A stretch of 64,000 bases of DNA from Cyanobium sp. Aljojuca 7A6 (GCF_024346455.1 NZ_JAGQCY010000011.1:1-64000), one strand, 5' to 3'; shown: positions 46,667 to 56,500, counted from the stretch's first letter. Program-made: numbers and translations. The notes: generated from the letters alone by a model not told the origin.

Positions 46667-47508
46667 AAAGGATCGCCCTTTCGCTGCAGTACGAGGGCTC
46701 CTCGTTCCATGGCTGGCAGCGTCAGGCCCACCACAGCAGCGTTCAGGAAACCCTGGAGGGAGCGATCGCCGCGCTCGACCCCCATCGCCCCGCCCAGGCG
46801 GTGGCTGCGGGTCGCACCGACACTGGCGTCCATGCCGCCGCCCAGGTGGTCCACTTCGATGCCAGTGGCCCCATCCCCGTGGCCCGCTGGGCCAAGGCCC
46901 TCAACGGCCGTCTGCCACCCACGATCCGGGTGAGGGCCGCCGCCGAGGTCTCTCCCGACTGGCACGCCTGCTACAGCGCCACCTACCGGCGCTACCGCTA
47001 CACGATCTTCAACGCCCGCACCCCCAACCTGTTCCTGGCCCCCTGGAGCTGGCATCGCTACCAGTGGCGCCTCGATGAGGCCCGCATGGCCCGTTGCCTG
47101 GATGCCATGCTCGGGAACCACGACTTCTCCGCTTTCCAGCGGGCCGGCAGCCGCCGCGCCCATGCCCGCACCACCCTGCAGGAGGTGCGGATCGATCGCC
47201 AGGGGGATCTGCTGGTCACCGAGGTGCAGGCCAGTGGCTTTCTCTACGGCATGGTGCGCCTGTTGATGGGGCAGCTGGTGGCCGTGGGGGAGGGACGCCT
47301 CGAGGCCGAGGAGTTCCTGCAGCGCTGGCGCAGCGGCGCCCGCCACGCCGTGAAAGAGGCGGCGCCGCCCCAGGGGCTCTGCCTGCTGCGGGTGGGGTAC
47401 CCGGAGACCCTCTTCCCTGAGGCCGCCTGTTATGATTGTCAACCGCGATTTCTGTTGGAATCGCGCGATCCTCCCGCCGATCCGTTCGTCGGTGATCCGA
47501 TCGGTTGA
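46663..47508 (+). CDS. truA: tRNA pseudouridine synthase A, CTG start proposed
   Basis: An enzyme of about 281 residues that makes pseudouridine at positions 38-40 of tRNA anticodon arms. The N-terminus [17 protein letters not shown] and the catalytic block [18 protein letters not shown] (with the nucleophilic Asp) are canonical; [20 protein letters not shown] and [20 protein letters not shown] follow. No ATG, GTG or TTG lies in frame between the preceding stop (46630-46632) and the conserved region. The best start is CTG at 46663, overlapping the rplQ stop as CTGA. Starting at the GTG at 46801 would lose the first 46 residues, including conserved motif I. Confidence 0.9.
   Translation: MKRIALSLQYEGSSFHGWQRQAHHSSVQETLEGAIAALDPHRPAQAVAAGRTDTGVHAAAQVVHFDASGPIPVARWAKALNGRLPPTIRVRAAAEVSPDWHACYSATYRRYRYTIFNARTPNLFLAPWSWHRYQWRLDEARMARCLDAMLGNHDFSAFQRAGSRRAHARTTLQEVRIDRQGDLLVTEVQASGFLYGMVRLLMGQLVAVGEGRLEAEEFLQRWRSGARHAVKEAAPPQGLCLLRVGYPETLFPEAACYDCQPRFLLESRDPPADPFVGDPIG
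47429..47465 (+). promoter_or_regulatory. Possible extended -10 promoter and hairpin before rplM
   Basis: Inside the 3' end of truA, TGT-TATGAT (-10 hexamer at 47431-47436) forms an extended -10 element. It is followed closely by the perfect 7-base hairpin CGCGATT/AATCGCG at 47444-47465 with an eight-base loop. This AT-rich patch stands out in the GC-rich surroundings and could start a second transcript for rplM-rpsI-rpmE with a leader of about 200 bases. No good -35 box is present, so this is tentative. Confidence 0.4.
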
Positions 47509-47654
47509 GCGGCCTGCAGGAGCCCCGTTCCGTGGCCCCATGCGGAGCACGTCTCTGCCGAATTCGCCGGATCCGGCGACACGGTAGGGTCGAATCTCCC
47601 TGTCCCGACCCATCCGGCTGCGATGGGCTCACCCCAAACCGGCCCGCCGGCGCG

Positions 47655-48107
47655 ATGAACAAGACAACCACACCCTCCATTGATTCGCTTGATCGCCAGT
47701 GGTATCTGGTCGACGCTGCGGATCAGACCCTCGGCCGTCTCGCCAGCGAAGTGGCCCAGGTGCTGCGCGGCAAAAACAAGCCCACCTTCACGCCTCACCT
47801 CGACACCGGTGACTTCGTGGTCGTCATCAACGCCGACAAGGTGCGCGTCAGCGGCAACAAGGCCACCCAGAAGATCTATCGGCGCCATTCCGGCCGTCCC
47901 GGCGGCATGAAGACCGAAACCTTCGAGCACCTCCAGGCCCGGCTGCCGGAGCGCATCATCGAGAAGGCGATCAAGGGCATGCTTCCCCACAACGCCCTGG
48001 GCCGTCAGCTGTTCCGCAAGCTCAAGGTCTATAAGGGCGCCGAGCATCCCCACGCCGCCCAGCAGCCCCAGCCCCTCGCCCTCGATCCCGCCGCCGCCGC
48101 CCAATGA
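47655..48107 (+). CDS. rplM: 50S ribosomal protein L13
   Basis: A 150-residue L13, an early 50S assembly protein. It contains [40 protein letters not shown] and the signature [20 protein letters not shown] with [19 protein letters not shown]. The start at 47655 gives the usual N-terminus; the 146-base gap before it carries no gene. Its stop overlaps the rpsI start by four bases (ATGA). Confidence 0.97.
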   Translation: MNKTTTPSIDSLDRQWYLVDAADQTLGRLASEVAQVLRGKNKPTFTPHLDTGDFVVVINADKVRVSGNKATQKIYRRHSGRPGGMKTETFEHLQARLPERIIEKAIKGMLPHNALGRQLFRKLKVYKGAEHPHAAQQPQPLALDPAAAAQ

Positions 48108-48511
48108 CCAGCACCTCCAACCGCGTCGTCTACTGGGGCACCGGCCGTCGCAAGACCGCCGTGGCCCGTGTGCGGCTCGTCCCCGGCAGTGGCAGCGTCA
48201 CCATCAACGGCCGCCCCGGTGACAACTACCTCAACTACAACCCCGTCTACCTGGCGGCGGTGAAGGCCCCCCTGCAGACCCTCGGCCTCGAAGCCCAGTA
48301 CGACCTGCTGGTCAACGTGCGCGGCGGTGGCCTCACCGGCCAGGCCGATGCCATCAAGCAGGGTGCGGCCCGCGCCCTTTGCGACCTCTCCCCCGACAAC
48401 CGCAAGCCCCTCAAGATCGAAGGCCACCTGAGCCGCGATCCCCGGGCCAAGGAGCGTCGCAAGTACGGCCTCAAGAAAGCCCGCAAGGCTCCCCAGTTCT
48501 CCAAGCGCTGA
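48104..48511 (+). CDS. rpsI: 30S ribosomal protein S9
   Basis: A 135-residue S9 whose C-terminal tail reaches the P-site tRNA. It has [40 protein letters not shown] and the terminal [20 protein letters not shown] ending in Lys-Arg. It is translationally coupled to rplM. Confidence 0.97.
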   Translation: MTSTSNRVVYWGTGRRKTAVARVRLVPGSGSVTINGRPGDNYLNYNPVYLAAVKAPLQTLGLEAQYDLLVNVRGGGLTGQADAIKQGAARALCDLSPDNRKPLKIEGHLSRDPRAKERRKYGLKKARKAPQFSKR

Positions 48512-48519
48512 TTTCCGTC

Positions 48520-48822
48520 ATGCCGAAAGCCGACATCCATCCCACCTGGTATCCGGACGCCAAGGTGATCTGCAATGGGGAGGTGGTCATGACCACCGGC
48601 TCCACCCATCCCGAGCTCATCGTTGATGTGTGGAGTGGCAACCACCCCTTCTACACAGGCACCCAGAAGATCCTCGACACCGAAGGCCGGGTGGATCGCT
48701 TCATGCGCAAGTACGGCATGGGCAGCACCGATTCCGCCTCCGGAGCCAAGAAGGCCGCCAAGCCCTCCGAAGCTCCAGCTGACGCCGTCGAAGCTGAAAC
48801 GCCAGTCGCCACCGAAGCCTGA
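48520..48822 (+). CDS. rpmE: 50S ribosomal protein L31, zinc-independent form
   Basis: A 100-residue L31. It begins MPKADIHPTWYPDAKVICNG and continues HPFYTGTQKILDTEGRVDRF, then MRKYGM. The two Cys-x-x-Cys-type pairs of zinc-binding L31 are not present: only one cysteine remains (VICNGE), and the second pair is replaced by WSGN. It is therefore the zinc-free form. A 30-residue Ala/Glu-rich tail follows. It is the last gene before the strong terminator. Confidence 0.95.
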   Translation: MPKADIHPTWYPDAKVICNGEVVMTTGSTHPELIVDVWSGNHPFYTGTQKILDTEGRVDRFMRKYGMGSTDSASGAKKAAKPSEAPADAVEAETPVATEA

Positions 48823-48860
48823 ACCGTTCAGCCTGAGATTCTCAGGATGAAGCCGGCCGC

Positions 48861-48882
48861 CCGAATCGGACAGCCGATTCGG
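48861..48882 (+). repeat. Perfect 9-bp hairpin after rpmE
   Basis: The arms CCGAATCGG and CCGATTCGG flank a four-base loop, and the structure lies 38 bases after the rpmE stop. A smaller hairpin (CCTGAG-ATT-CTCAGG) precedes it. No T-tract follows, so it probably protects the 3' end or assists the terminator just downstream. Confidence 0.6.
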
Positions 48883-48897
48883 CCCGGTCTTTCTCTC

Positions 48898-48925
48898 GCC
48901 GGGTGCCACCAGCACCCGGCTTTTT
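48898..48925 (+). terminator. Rho-independent terminator of ribosomal superoperon
   Basis: A perfect 9-base stem GCCGGGTGC/GCACCCGGC with a five-base loop is followed by five T residues. It lies 75 bases after the rpmE stop and ends only 18 bases before the prfA ATG, so prfA needs read-through or its own start signals in a very short space. Confidence 0.88.
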
Positions 48926-48943
48926 CCGTTTCGGGTGCCGCCC

Positions 48944-50059
<1,116 letters not shown>

Positions 50060-50072
50060 GCGGGAGGGCGGT

Positions 50073-50573
50073 TCAGGCGCCGATGACGTACTTGGCCCAC
50101 TCCTGGTGCTGGCCGGAACGGATGCGGCGGTTGGCCTCGAAACTCAGGCTGCCCAGGGGGCGGCGGGGCTCCCGGGCCAGGGGCATGCCCGCCTCCCTGG
50201 GGGTGCGGTTGCCCTTGCGCACGTTGCAGGGCAGGCAGGCGGTGGTGACGTTCTCCCAGACGTCGGTGCCACCCCGGCTGCGGGGCACCACATGGTCGAT
50301 GGAGAGCTGCTCGCCATTGAAGCCGCAGTACTGGCAGGCGTGACCGTCGCGGTGAAAGACGTTGCGGCGCGTGAGGGGGAGTGGCTTGTAGGGCACCCGC
50401 ACGAACTGACGCAGCCGGATAACCGTGGGCAGGAAATGGTCGGGGCGAATGGCCTTTTCAGGGTCGTGCTCCAGCCCCTCGGCCTTCCCCTTGAGCAACA
50501 TCACCATGGCCCGACGCCAGGTGGTGATGTTCAGCGGTTCGTAGGACGCATTCAGAACGAGTACGTGGCCCAT
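50073..50573 (-). CDS. HNH endonuclease family protein
   Basis: A 166-residue protein of a widely conserved HNH family in cyanobacteria. It begins MGHVLVLNASYEPLNITTWR. The HNH core runs from CQYCGFNGEQLSIDHVVPRS through GGTDVWENVTTACLPCNVRK, with two Cys-x-x-Cys pairs for zinc and the catalytic Asp-His. It probably cuts or nicks DNA, but the physiological role of this single-gene family is unknown. It is divergent from alr, with 74 bases between starts. Confidence 0.9.
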   Translation of the reverse strand: MGHVLVLNASYEPLNITTWRRAMVMLLKGKAEGLEHDPEKAIRPDHFLPTVIRLRQFVRVPYKPLPLTRRNVFHRDGHACQYCGFNGEQLSIDHVVPRSRGGTDVWENVTTACLPCNVRKGNRTPREAGMPLAREPRRPLGSLSFEANRRIRSGQHQEWAKYVIGA

Positions 50574-50647
50574 TCCAGTCCGCTGGATACGCGGCATGCT
50601 AACGGGATTCCCATGCATTCCATGGTTCTCCCTTCGCACCGGCGTCC

Positions 50648-51853
50648 ATGACCAGCGCCTCGCTCGCCCCCACCAGCGCGACGGAGGAGTCGGCGCAGCC
50701 GCGGCAGCGGGCCTGGGTGGAGGTGAACACCGCCGCCATCCAGACCAACGTGCGCGCCCTGCAACGCCACATCGGACCGGCCACCCAGCTGATGGCCGTC
50801 GTCAAGGCCGACGCCTACGGCCACGGCGCCCTGCCGGTGGCCCGCGCCGCCCTGGAGGCGGGGGCCGCCTGCTTCGGCGTCGCCACCCTGGCGGAAGGGG
50901 TGCAGCTCCGTCGCGCCGGCATCTCCGCCCCGGTGCTGGTGCTGGGCAACCTCACCCAGCCCGAGGAGCTGCGCAGCTGTCTGCGCTGGCAGCTGATGCC
51001 GACCCTCAGCAGCATGCGGGAAGCCCTGCTCTGCCAGAACCTGGCCAGCGGCAGCGGCCGCACCATGGCCGTCCAGCTGAAGCTGGACACCGGCATGGCC
51101 CGCCTCGGCGCCGACTGGCAGGAGGGCCCGCGGCTGGTGGCGGCTCTGCAGGGCATGGAGGCCATCGACCTGGCGGGGATCTATTCCCACCTGGCCTGCG
51201 CCGATGCCCCTCCAGAGGAAGACGACGGCCTCAGCGACCTCCAGCAGCAGCGCTTCGAGAGCGTGCTCACCAGCCTGGCCGAGCAGGGCCTCACGGCCGG
51301 CTGCCGGCACCTCGCCAATTCGGCCGGCACCCTGCGGGGGCACCAGCAGCACTACGACCTCGTCCGCGTGGGCCTGGCCCTCTACGGCCAGCCGCCGGCG
51401 GCCCACCTGGCCGGCGTGGTGACGCTTCAGCCAGCCCTGCAGATCCACGCCCGCGTCACCCTGCTGCGCCAGGTGGGGGCGGGGGTCGGCGTCAGCTACG
51501 GCCACCGCTTCCGCACCCGCCGGCCCAGCCGCCTGGCGGTGGTGTCGATCGGCTACGCCGACGGGGTGCCCCGCCAGCTCTCCAACCGCATGGACGTGCT
51601 CTTCGACGGCCGGCGCCTGCCCCAGGTGGGCGCCATCACCATGGACCAGCTGGTGATCGACGCCACCGAGGCCCCCCGGATCGAGGTGGGCAGCCTGGTC
51701 ACCCTGCTGGGCGAACAGGGTGGAGAGATCCTCAGCCCCCTCGACTGGAGTGAGCGCTGCGGCACGATTCCCTGGGAGATCCTCTGTGGCTTCAAGCACC
51801 GCCTGCCGCGCCTGGCGGTGCCCCCCGAGCCCGAAGCCGCGACCGAGCCCTGA
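50648..51853 (+). CDS. alr: Alanine racemase
   Basis: A 401-residue PLP enzyme that makes D-alanine for peptidoglycan. The PLP-lysine motif is MAVVKADAYGHGALPVARAA. The catalytic tyrosine region is VSYGHRFRTRRPSRLAVVSI with GYADGVPRQLSN. The C-terminal GAITMDQLVIDATEAPR is conserved. The N-terminus has an extra 20 residues before AWVEVNTAAIQTNVRAL. Confidence 0.96.
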   Translation: MTSASLAPTSATEESAQPRQRAWVEVNTAAIQTNVRALQRHIGPATQLMAVVKADAYGHGALPVARAALEAGAACFGVATLAEGVQLRRAGISAPVLVLGNLTQPEELRSCLRWQLMPTLSSMREALLCQNLASGSGRTMAVQLKLDTGMARLGADWQEGPRLVAALQGMEAIDLAGIYSHLACADAPPEEDDGLSDLQQQRFESVLTSLAEQGLTAGCRHLANSAGTLRGHQQHYDLVRVGLALYGQPPAAHLAGVVTLQPALQIHARVTLLRQVGAGVGVSYGHRFRTRRPSRLAVVSIGYADGVPRQLSNRMDVLFDGRRLPQVGAITMDQLVIDATEAPRIEVGSLVTLLGEQGGEILSPLDWSERCGTIPWEILCGFKHRLPRLAVPPEPEAATEP

Positions 51854-51871
51854 TAAGCTCTCGTGGCCACT

Positions 51872-51960
51872 GGAGAGGTGGCTGAGTGGTTGAAAGCGGC
51901 TCCCTGCTAAGGAGTTACAGAGGGCAACTTCTGTCGAGGGTTCGAATCCCTCCCTCTCCG
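51872..51960 (+). tRNA. tRNA-Ser (GCU)
   Basis: Eighty-nine bases with the long variable arm typical of serine tRNAs. The acceptor GGAGAGG pairs with CCTCTCC with discriminator G. The anticodon loop in CTCC-CTGCTAA-GGAG gives anticodon GCU, for AGC and AGU codons. The T arm contains GGTTCGAATCC, and CCA is not encoded. It lies 18 bases after alr. Confidence 0.96.
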
Positions 51961-51996
51961 TTCCAGGCCCTTCCGGGGCCATTCCGCCAGGTCCGC

Positions 51997-52647
51997 TCAG
52001 AGCCTGGCGACGCCGCTCCGGCCGAGATAGGCCGCGAATCCCAAGCAAAGGCCGGCATTGATCTGGCCCTGGTGGACCAGGGTCCAGCGGCAGAGCCGCT
52101 CGAGGTGGGCCCGCCCCCAGGCCCCCGTGAGCACCAGCACCACCGGGGGCAGCAGCGAGGGCGCCAGGGTGACCAGGCTCACCAGCAGCACCAGGCCCGC
52201 CAGGGGGACGGCCGCCAGGCCGGAACGGGCCAGGTCCTGCAGCGCCGGCAGGTAGAGCACCAGGGAGGTGAGGTTGCCCGCCATCAGGACCGCCCCCATG
52301 GCAAAGGAGCGGGCCAGGGTGTGCCCATCTGGGGCTGGGGACCCCGTGCCAGCGTCGCGGTGCAGGGAGTGGACACCGATGGCGAGCAGCACGGCCGCCA
52401 GGACCAGATGGATCCCGGCAGAGACCGGATCGGCACCGGCAGCTGGGCGGACAGGCAGGGATCCCCCTGACCCCAGACCCACCACCGCCCAGCCCCCGAC
52501 CACCAGGGCGTTACCGGCGGCATAGGCCCAGCTTTGCTTCACGCCGGATCCCGGGGCCGTGAGGAGGCGCATCTGTCCCACCAGCAACAACGGGCTCACC
52601 GCCGCCCCGAGGGCGAGCGGGACCACATCGAACGGCAGCGCAGTCAA
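51997..52647 (-). CDS. LysE-superfamily GAP-like membrane protein
   Basis: A 216-residue protein with about six hydrophobic helices, such as VVPLALGAAVSPLLLVGQMR, AYAAGNALVVGGWAVVGLGS, FAMGAVLMAGNLTSLVLYLP and LVLLVSLVTLAPSLLPPVVL. Length and layout resemble the GAP/Sap family of the LysE exporter superfamily, which export small molecules or help move lipids. This is a fold-level call; the cargo is unknown. It is convergent with the tRNA-Ser gene. Confidence 0.6.
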   Translation of the reverse strand: MTALPFDVVPLALGAAVSPLLLVGQMRLLTAPGSGVKQSWAYAAGNALVVGGWAVVGLGSGGSLPVRPAAGADPVSAGIHLVLAAVLLAIGVHSLHRDAGTGSPAPDGHTLARSFAMGAVLMAGNLTSLVLYLPALQDLARSGLAAVPLAGLVLLVSLVTLAPSLLPPVVLVLTGAWGRAHLERLCRWTLVHQGQINAGLCLGFAAYLGRSGVARL

Positions 52648-52682
52648 GGGGCCGGAGCTCTAGGGACCGATCGTAGGCAGGC

Positions 52683-53615
52683 TCAGGCGTCCAGCAGGGC
52701 AGCGGCGATGGCCGGCAGCAGGGTGGCATCGGCGGCCCGGGCCCGTCCCTCGCTGAAGACAACCAGCAGCATCGGGGACTTGCCGTCCACCTCCACATAG
52801 GCGGCGTCATGGCGGGCCTGGCTCATCCAGCCGGCCTTGCTCCACAGCCGGGCCCCATCCGGCAGTGCGGCCCCGAGAAAGCCATCCACCTGATTCTCAG
52901 GATCGGCGGCCCGCACCTGGGGATCCAGCGAGCGTTCCAGCAGGGCCATCATGCGGTGGCAGGCCGGCGGGGAGACCGCAGCACCTGCCATCACCGCGTG
53001 CAGCAGACGGGCCGTGAAATCCGTGCTCAGGCGGTTGCGGTTCTCCAGCTGGGGCCCATAGAACTCTCTCTCGCGGCCGTAGGGCCCCTCTGCCCAGGTC
53101 TTCTGGCAGGCGTTCACCCCCATCACCTCGCTCCAGCCGAGGCGCCCCAGCCAGTCGTTGACCACCTGGCGCTGACGACACCAGGCCGCCGCCCGCCCAG
53201 GGGGAAGGGACGGTCCACTGGTGGTGCCGGTGAGCAGATCCACCACCAGGCTGGTGGCGTCGTTGCCGGAGTCGCGCACCATGTCGGCCAGGGCTCGGCG
53301 CAGCTCCGGCCCCTCCTCGATCAGCTGGCGTTGCAGCCAGGCTTCGGCGGCCACCAGATAGACCAGCTTCACCACGCTGGCGGGGTAGCGCGGCCTCTCC
53401 CCCTCCCAGCCGGCACCGGTCACGGTCTGGGCCCAGAAGGCCTCCTGGCCCAACCCTTCAGCCCCGCCCACCAGCGAAGCCCCGTAGCGGAGCCAGGTGA
53501 TCGAGAGCTGCTCCCCCAGTCCCGGGCGCCCCTCCTGCTCCAGTTGGCCGATGAGCTGGCGCAGGGTCTGGCCCATGGCCGGATCCGGGCTGTAGAACGC
53601 CATCAGCGGCGGCAC
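52683..53615 (-). CDS. Class A beta-lactamase-like serine hydrolase
   Basis: A 310-residue protein with the class A penicillin-recognition fold. The nucleophile motif is Ser80-Val-Val-Lys83 (RYPASVVKLVYLVAAE), the Ser-x-Asn motif is MVRDSGNDATSLVVDL, and the Lys-Thr-Gly equivalent is Lys-Ala-Gly (LWSKAGWMSQARHDAAYVEV). No signal peptide is visible at the first Met, so it may be cytoplasmic or the start may be wrong; Met at 53603 is an alternative. It is divergent from an NlpC/P60 peptidase gene with six bases between their starts. Confidence 0.85.
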   Translation of the reverse strand: MPPLMAFYSPDPAMGQTLRQLIGQLEQEGRPGLGEQLSITWLRYGASLVGGAEGLGQEAFWAQTVTGAGWEGERPRYPASVVKLVYLVAAEAWLQRQLIEEGPELRRALADMVRDSGNDATSLVVDLLTGTTSGPSLPPGRAAAWCRQRQVVNDWLGRLGWSEVMGVNACQKTWAEGPYGREREFYGPQLENRNRLSTDFTARLLHAVMAGAAVSPPACHRMMALLERSLDPQVRAADPENQVDGFLGAALPDGARLWSKAGWMSQARHDAAYVEVDGKSPMLLVVFSEGRARAADATLLPAIAAALLDA

Positions 53616-53621
53616 CTTGCG

Positions 53622-54338
53622 ATGGCGACCTTAGGCACCCTGCCGGCGCCCGGCCGTACCTGGACCCTGACCCGGCCGCTGCCGGCCTACAGCCTGCCGC
53701 AGGGCCCGGGCCTGGCCACCGAGATCCAGGCCGGCCGGTACCTGAGGGTGCTCGACAGCGCAGGGCCCCGCCTGCGGGTGCGGCTGCACGGAGACGGCTA
53801 CCCCTGCTGGGTGGAGGCGCCCGCCCTCGCGAGCCACGGGCACCCCGCCCCGCCGCCGCCGCTGCCGCGCCTCGATCGCGACAGGATCGCCGCCCGCCTT
53901 GGGGCGGTGCTCGCCTTCGCCGAGGCCGCCCGTCACCAGCCCAACCGCTACCTCTGGGGGGGCACCCTGGGCCCGGACTTCGACTGCTCGGGGCTGGTGC
54001 AGAGCGCCTTCGCCCAGGCCGGCATCTGGCTGCCCCGGGATGCCTACCTACAGGAGCGCTTCTGCCGCCCGGTGGCGGTGGGCAGCGGCATCACCAGCCT
54101 GCTGCTGCCAGGGGATCTGCTCTTCTTCGGACCCCCGCAGCGCTGCACCCACGTGGCCCTGCACCTGGGCGGCGGCCGCTATCTGCACAGCTCCGGCCGC
54201 CAGCATGGCCGTGATGGCATCGGCATCGACGACCTCCATCCCCGCAACCGGGATCCGGTGGCCTGCCACTACCGGGCCGAGCTGCGGGGCGCGGGGAGGG
54301 TGATGCACAGCCACGACGGCAGTCCCCTGCCTCCTTGA
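53622..54338 (+). CDS. NlpC/P60 family C40 peptidase
   Basis: A 238-residue cysteine peptidase. The N-terminal part (YSLPQGPGLATEIQAGRYLR, VRLHGDGYPCWVEAPALA) resembles a bacterial SH3 domain. The catalytic domain has Cys122 in DFDCSGLVQSAF, His177 in RCTHVALHLGGGRYLHSS and a third polar residue at His189. Such enzymes cut peptide bonds within peptidoglycan stems. The start at 53622 avoids reading through the divergent gene. A partner class A serine hydrolase lies back to back. Confidence 0.9.
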   Translation: MATLGTLPAPGRTWTLTRPLPAYSLPQGPGLATEIQAGRYLRVLDSAGPRLRVRLHGDGYPCWVEAPALASHGHPAPPPPLPRLDRDRIAARLGAVLAFAEAARHQPNRYLWGGTLGPDFDCSGLVQSAFAQAGIWLPRDAYLQERFCRPVAVGSGITSLLLPGDLLFFGPPQRCTHVALHLGGGRYLHSSGRQHGRDGIGIDDLHPRNRDPVACHYRAELRGAGRVMHSHDGSPLPP

Positions 54339-54371
54339 GCGGGTACGGTGCAGCCTGAGCTGGGTGGGGCC

Positions 54372-55337
54372 ATGGCGGAGACCGCCAGCCTGTCGGTGGT
54401 GGTGCCCCTCTACAACGAGGAGGCCAGCGTGCCCCTGCTCGTGGAGAAGCTGCTGGCGGCCCTGAGGCCCCTGGGACGGCCGTTCGAGCTGGTGCTGGTG
54501 GACGACGGATCCAAGGACGGTACCCAGGCCGTGCTGCGGCACTTGGCCGGCCAGGTGCCGGAACTGGTGGCCGTGCTGTTACGGCGCAACTACGGGCAGA
54601 CCGCCGCCATGGCCGCCGGATTTGATGCGAGCGGTGGTGGGGTGATCGTCACTCTCGACGGCGATCTGCAGAACGATCCCGCCGACATTCCGCTGTTGCT
54701 GGCCCGCCTTGAGCAGGACGACCTGGACCTGGTGAGCGGCTGGCGGCACCAACGCCAGGACGGCGCCCTCAACCGGCTGCTGCCGTCCCTTGTGGCCAAC
54801 CGGCTGATCGCGAGGGTCACAGGCGTGCACCTGCACGACTACGGCTGCTCCCTGAAGGCCTACCGACGGGAGGTGGTCAGCGACATGAACCTCTACGGGG
54901 AGCTGCACCGTTTCCTGCCGGCCCTGGCCTTCATCGAGGGGGCCCGGATCGGCGAGGTGCGAGTGTCCCACCAGGCCCGTCGCTACGGCCGCAGCAACTA
55001 CGGCATCGACCGCACTTTCCGGGTCCTGATGGACCTGCTGACGGTGTGGTTCATGAAGCGGTTCCTGACTCGCCCGATGCACGTGTTCGGCTTCGCCGGC
55101 CTGCTGGCCCTGGGGGTCGGGCTGGCCATCGCCATCTGGCTGGTGGGCGAGAAGGTGCTGCTGGGGGTCGACATCGGCAACCGCCCACTGCTGCTGATGG
55201 CGGTGCTGGCGATCGTCAGTGGGGTGCAGCTGTTCAGTTTCGGGCTGCTGGCTGAGCTGCAGATGCGCACGTACCACGAGAGCCAGGGCCGGCCGATCTA
55301 TCGGGTGCGGGCCACGCTGCGCGGCGGCGCCGGCTGA
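54372..55337 (+). CDS. Family 2 glycosyltransferase, DPM1/GtrB-like
   Basis: A 321-residue membrane-anchored glycosyltransferase. The GT-A domain has LSVVVPLYNEEASVPLLVEK, FELVLVDDGSKDGTQAVLRH, RRNYGQTAAMAAGFDASGGG and the metal-binding IVTLDGDLQNDPADIPLLLA. Two C-terminal membrane helices follow (GLLALGVGLAIAIWLVGEKV and LLLMAVLAIVSGVQLFSFGL). This layout matches enzymes that transfer glucose or mannose to undecaprenyl phosphate. A GTG at 54348 is an alternative start, eight residues earlier. Confidence 0.92.
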   Translation: MAETASLSVVVPLYNEEASVPLLVEKLLAALRPLGRPFELVLVDDGSKDGTQAVLRHLAGQVPELVAVLLRRNYGQTAAMAAGFDASGGGVIVTLDGDLQNDPADIPLLLARLEQDDLDLVSGWRHQRQDGALNRLLPSLVANRLIARVTGVHLHDYGCSLKAYRREVVSDMNLYGELHRFLPALAFIEGARIGEVRVSHQARRYGRSNYGIDRTFRVLMDLLTVWFMKRFLTRPMHVFGFAGLLALGVGLAIAIWLVGEKVLLGVDIGNRPLLLMAVLAIVSGVQLFSFGLLAELQMRTYHESQGRPIYRVRATLRGGAG

Positions 55338-55419
55338 ACTTTTATGTCACCCCCGCTTCCCTGAGAAGCCAGGCAGGAAGGGGTCCTTACAGTACCGGCG
55401 GTTCCTATTGGCCCAAGCC

Positions 55420-55536
55420 ATGACTGGTGAATTTGCCGTTGCCTGGATGCCGTCCGTGCTGGTTCCCCTGGTGGGAATCCTCGGCGCAGCGGTGGCCATG
55501 GCCCTGCTGTTCAACGTGATCGAGGCGACCGACTGA
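55420..55536 (+). CDS. psaI: Photosystem I subunit VIII
   Basis: A 38-residue single-helix subunit of photosystem I: MTGEFAVAWMPSVLVPLVGI, then LGAAVAMALLFNVIEATD. The conserved LVPLVG and LLFN-IE pattern and its place directly before psaL identify it. PsaI stabilises PsaL and trimer formation. Sixty-three bases separate it from psaL, with which it is very likely co-transcribed. Confidence 0.94.
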   Translation: MTGEFAVAWMPSVLVPLVGILGAAVAMALLFNVIEATD

Positions 55537-55599
55537 CAACCGGCCCAGGCCCCAGCGTCACTCGCCTCCCCTTCTGACGACCCCCCGATCCGCCCCCCC

Positions 55600-56091
55600 A
55601 TGACCGTGACCCCCGTCGCCGACCCGACCGTCGGCAATCTGGCCACCCCCGTCAACAGCAGCTATTTCACCAAGGCTTTCCTGAACGCCCTGCCGGCCTA
55701 CCGGCCCTCCCTGTCCCCCAACCGTCGCGGCCTTGAGGTGGGCATGGCCCACGGCTACCTCCTCTACGGCCCCTTCGCTTACACCGGCCCGTTGCGCGCC
55801 ACCGAGTTCGCCAGCACCGCTGGTCTCCTCGCCGCCATCGGCCTGGTGTCGATCCTGACCGTCTGCCTGTCGATCTATGGAACCGCCGGCAGCGGTCCCA
55901 ACGTCCAACCCCCTGACGCCACCATCGACAACCCGCCCGCCGACCTGTTCACCAAAGCCGGCTGGGCTGAATTCGCCAGCGGCTTCTGGCTGGGTGGCTG
56001 TGGTGGCGCCGCCTTCGCCTGGTTCCTCTGCAGCACGGCCATCCAATCACCGCTGGCCAACATCGCCGGTGGCGTCTGGAGTGTTGGCTGA
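55600..56091 (+). CDS. psaL: Photosystem I subunit XI
   Basis: A 163-residue PsaL with three membrane helices, the trimerisation subunit of cyanobacterial photosystem I. Signature pieces are [60 protein letters not shown] and [18 protein letters not shown]. It ends just before a clear Rho-independent terminator. Confidence 0.97.
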   Translation: MTVTPVADPTVGNLATPVNSSYFTKAFLNALPAYRPSLSPNRRGLEVGMAHGYLLYGPFAYTGPLRATEFASTAGLLAAIGLVSILTVCLSIYGTAGSGPNVQPPDATIDNPPADLFTKAGWAEFASGFWLGGCGGAAFAWFLCSTAIQSPLANIAGGVWSVG

Positions 56092-56128
56092 GCCAGCCCT
56101 GAGCACCTGACATCTGAAAATCTGCTCT

Positions 56129-56152
56129 AACCCTGCCTCGGCAGGGTTTTTT
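56129..56152 (+). terminator. Rho-independent terminator after psaL
   Basis: The stem AACCCTGCC/GGCAGGGTT with a two-base loop is followed by a run of T residues (TTTTTTATT). It ends the psaI-psaL unit about 40 bases after the stop. Confidence 0.88.
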
Positions 56153-56261
56153 ATTCTCCCTGGGTCTGTGTGTGATGCCAGCAGCCAGCACGGCCTGCTG
56201 GATGTGGATGAAAGCGTGCGAAAGAAAAGATGGGATCTCACCCCACCAGCCCGAACAGCGA

Positions 56262-56472
56262 CTTGAGGTGGTTGACGTCCAGATTCAGCACCTCACCCTG
56301 GCCAATTTCCTGAAGCCCTTGGCCAGGGCAGGCCGGTTGAGCAGGCTGCCGTTGGCGAGGGACTTGGTGAAGCTGGCCAAGCGCAGCTGCCCGTCACGAA
56401 GGTGAGCAGCGCTGTGGGGTGCTGCCGTCGTCAAGCACGAACTCGCTGAGGGCCGTGGCCTGCTCGGCGGTC
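56262..56472 (-). pseudogene. Relic of ExeM/NucH nuclease gene
   Basis: Two stretches match the nuclease part of the neighbouring large gene in the same order and strand. The bases at 56262-56377 correspond to about 60185-60301 (the FREL to LNVVVNHLK region), and 56421-56472 correspond to about 60878-60928. The roughly 576 bases between them in the intact gene are replaced by 43 unrelated bases. No open frame survives. This is the remains of a third family copy, directly downstream of the intact gene. Confidence 0.75.
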
Positions 56473-56500
56473 ACGAGACAACGGCCCAGGCCAGCTGCCC

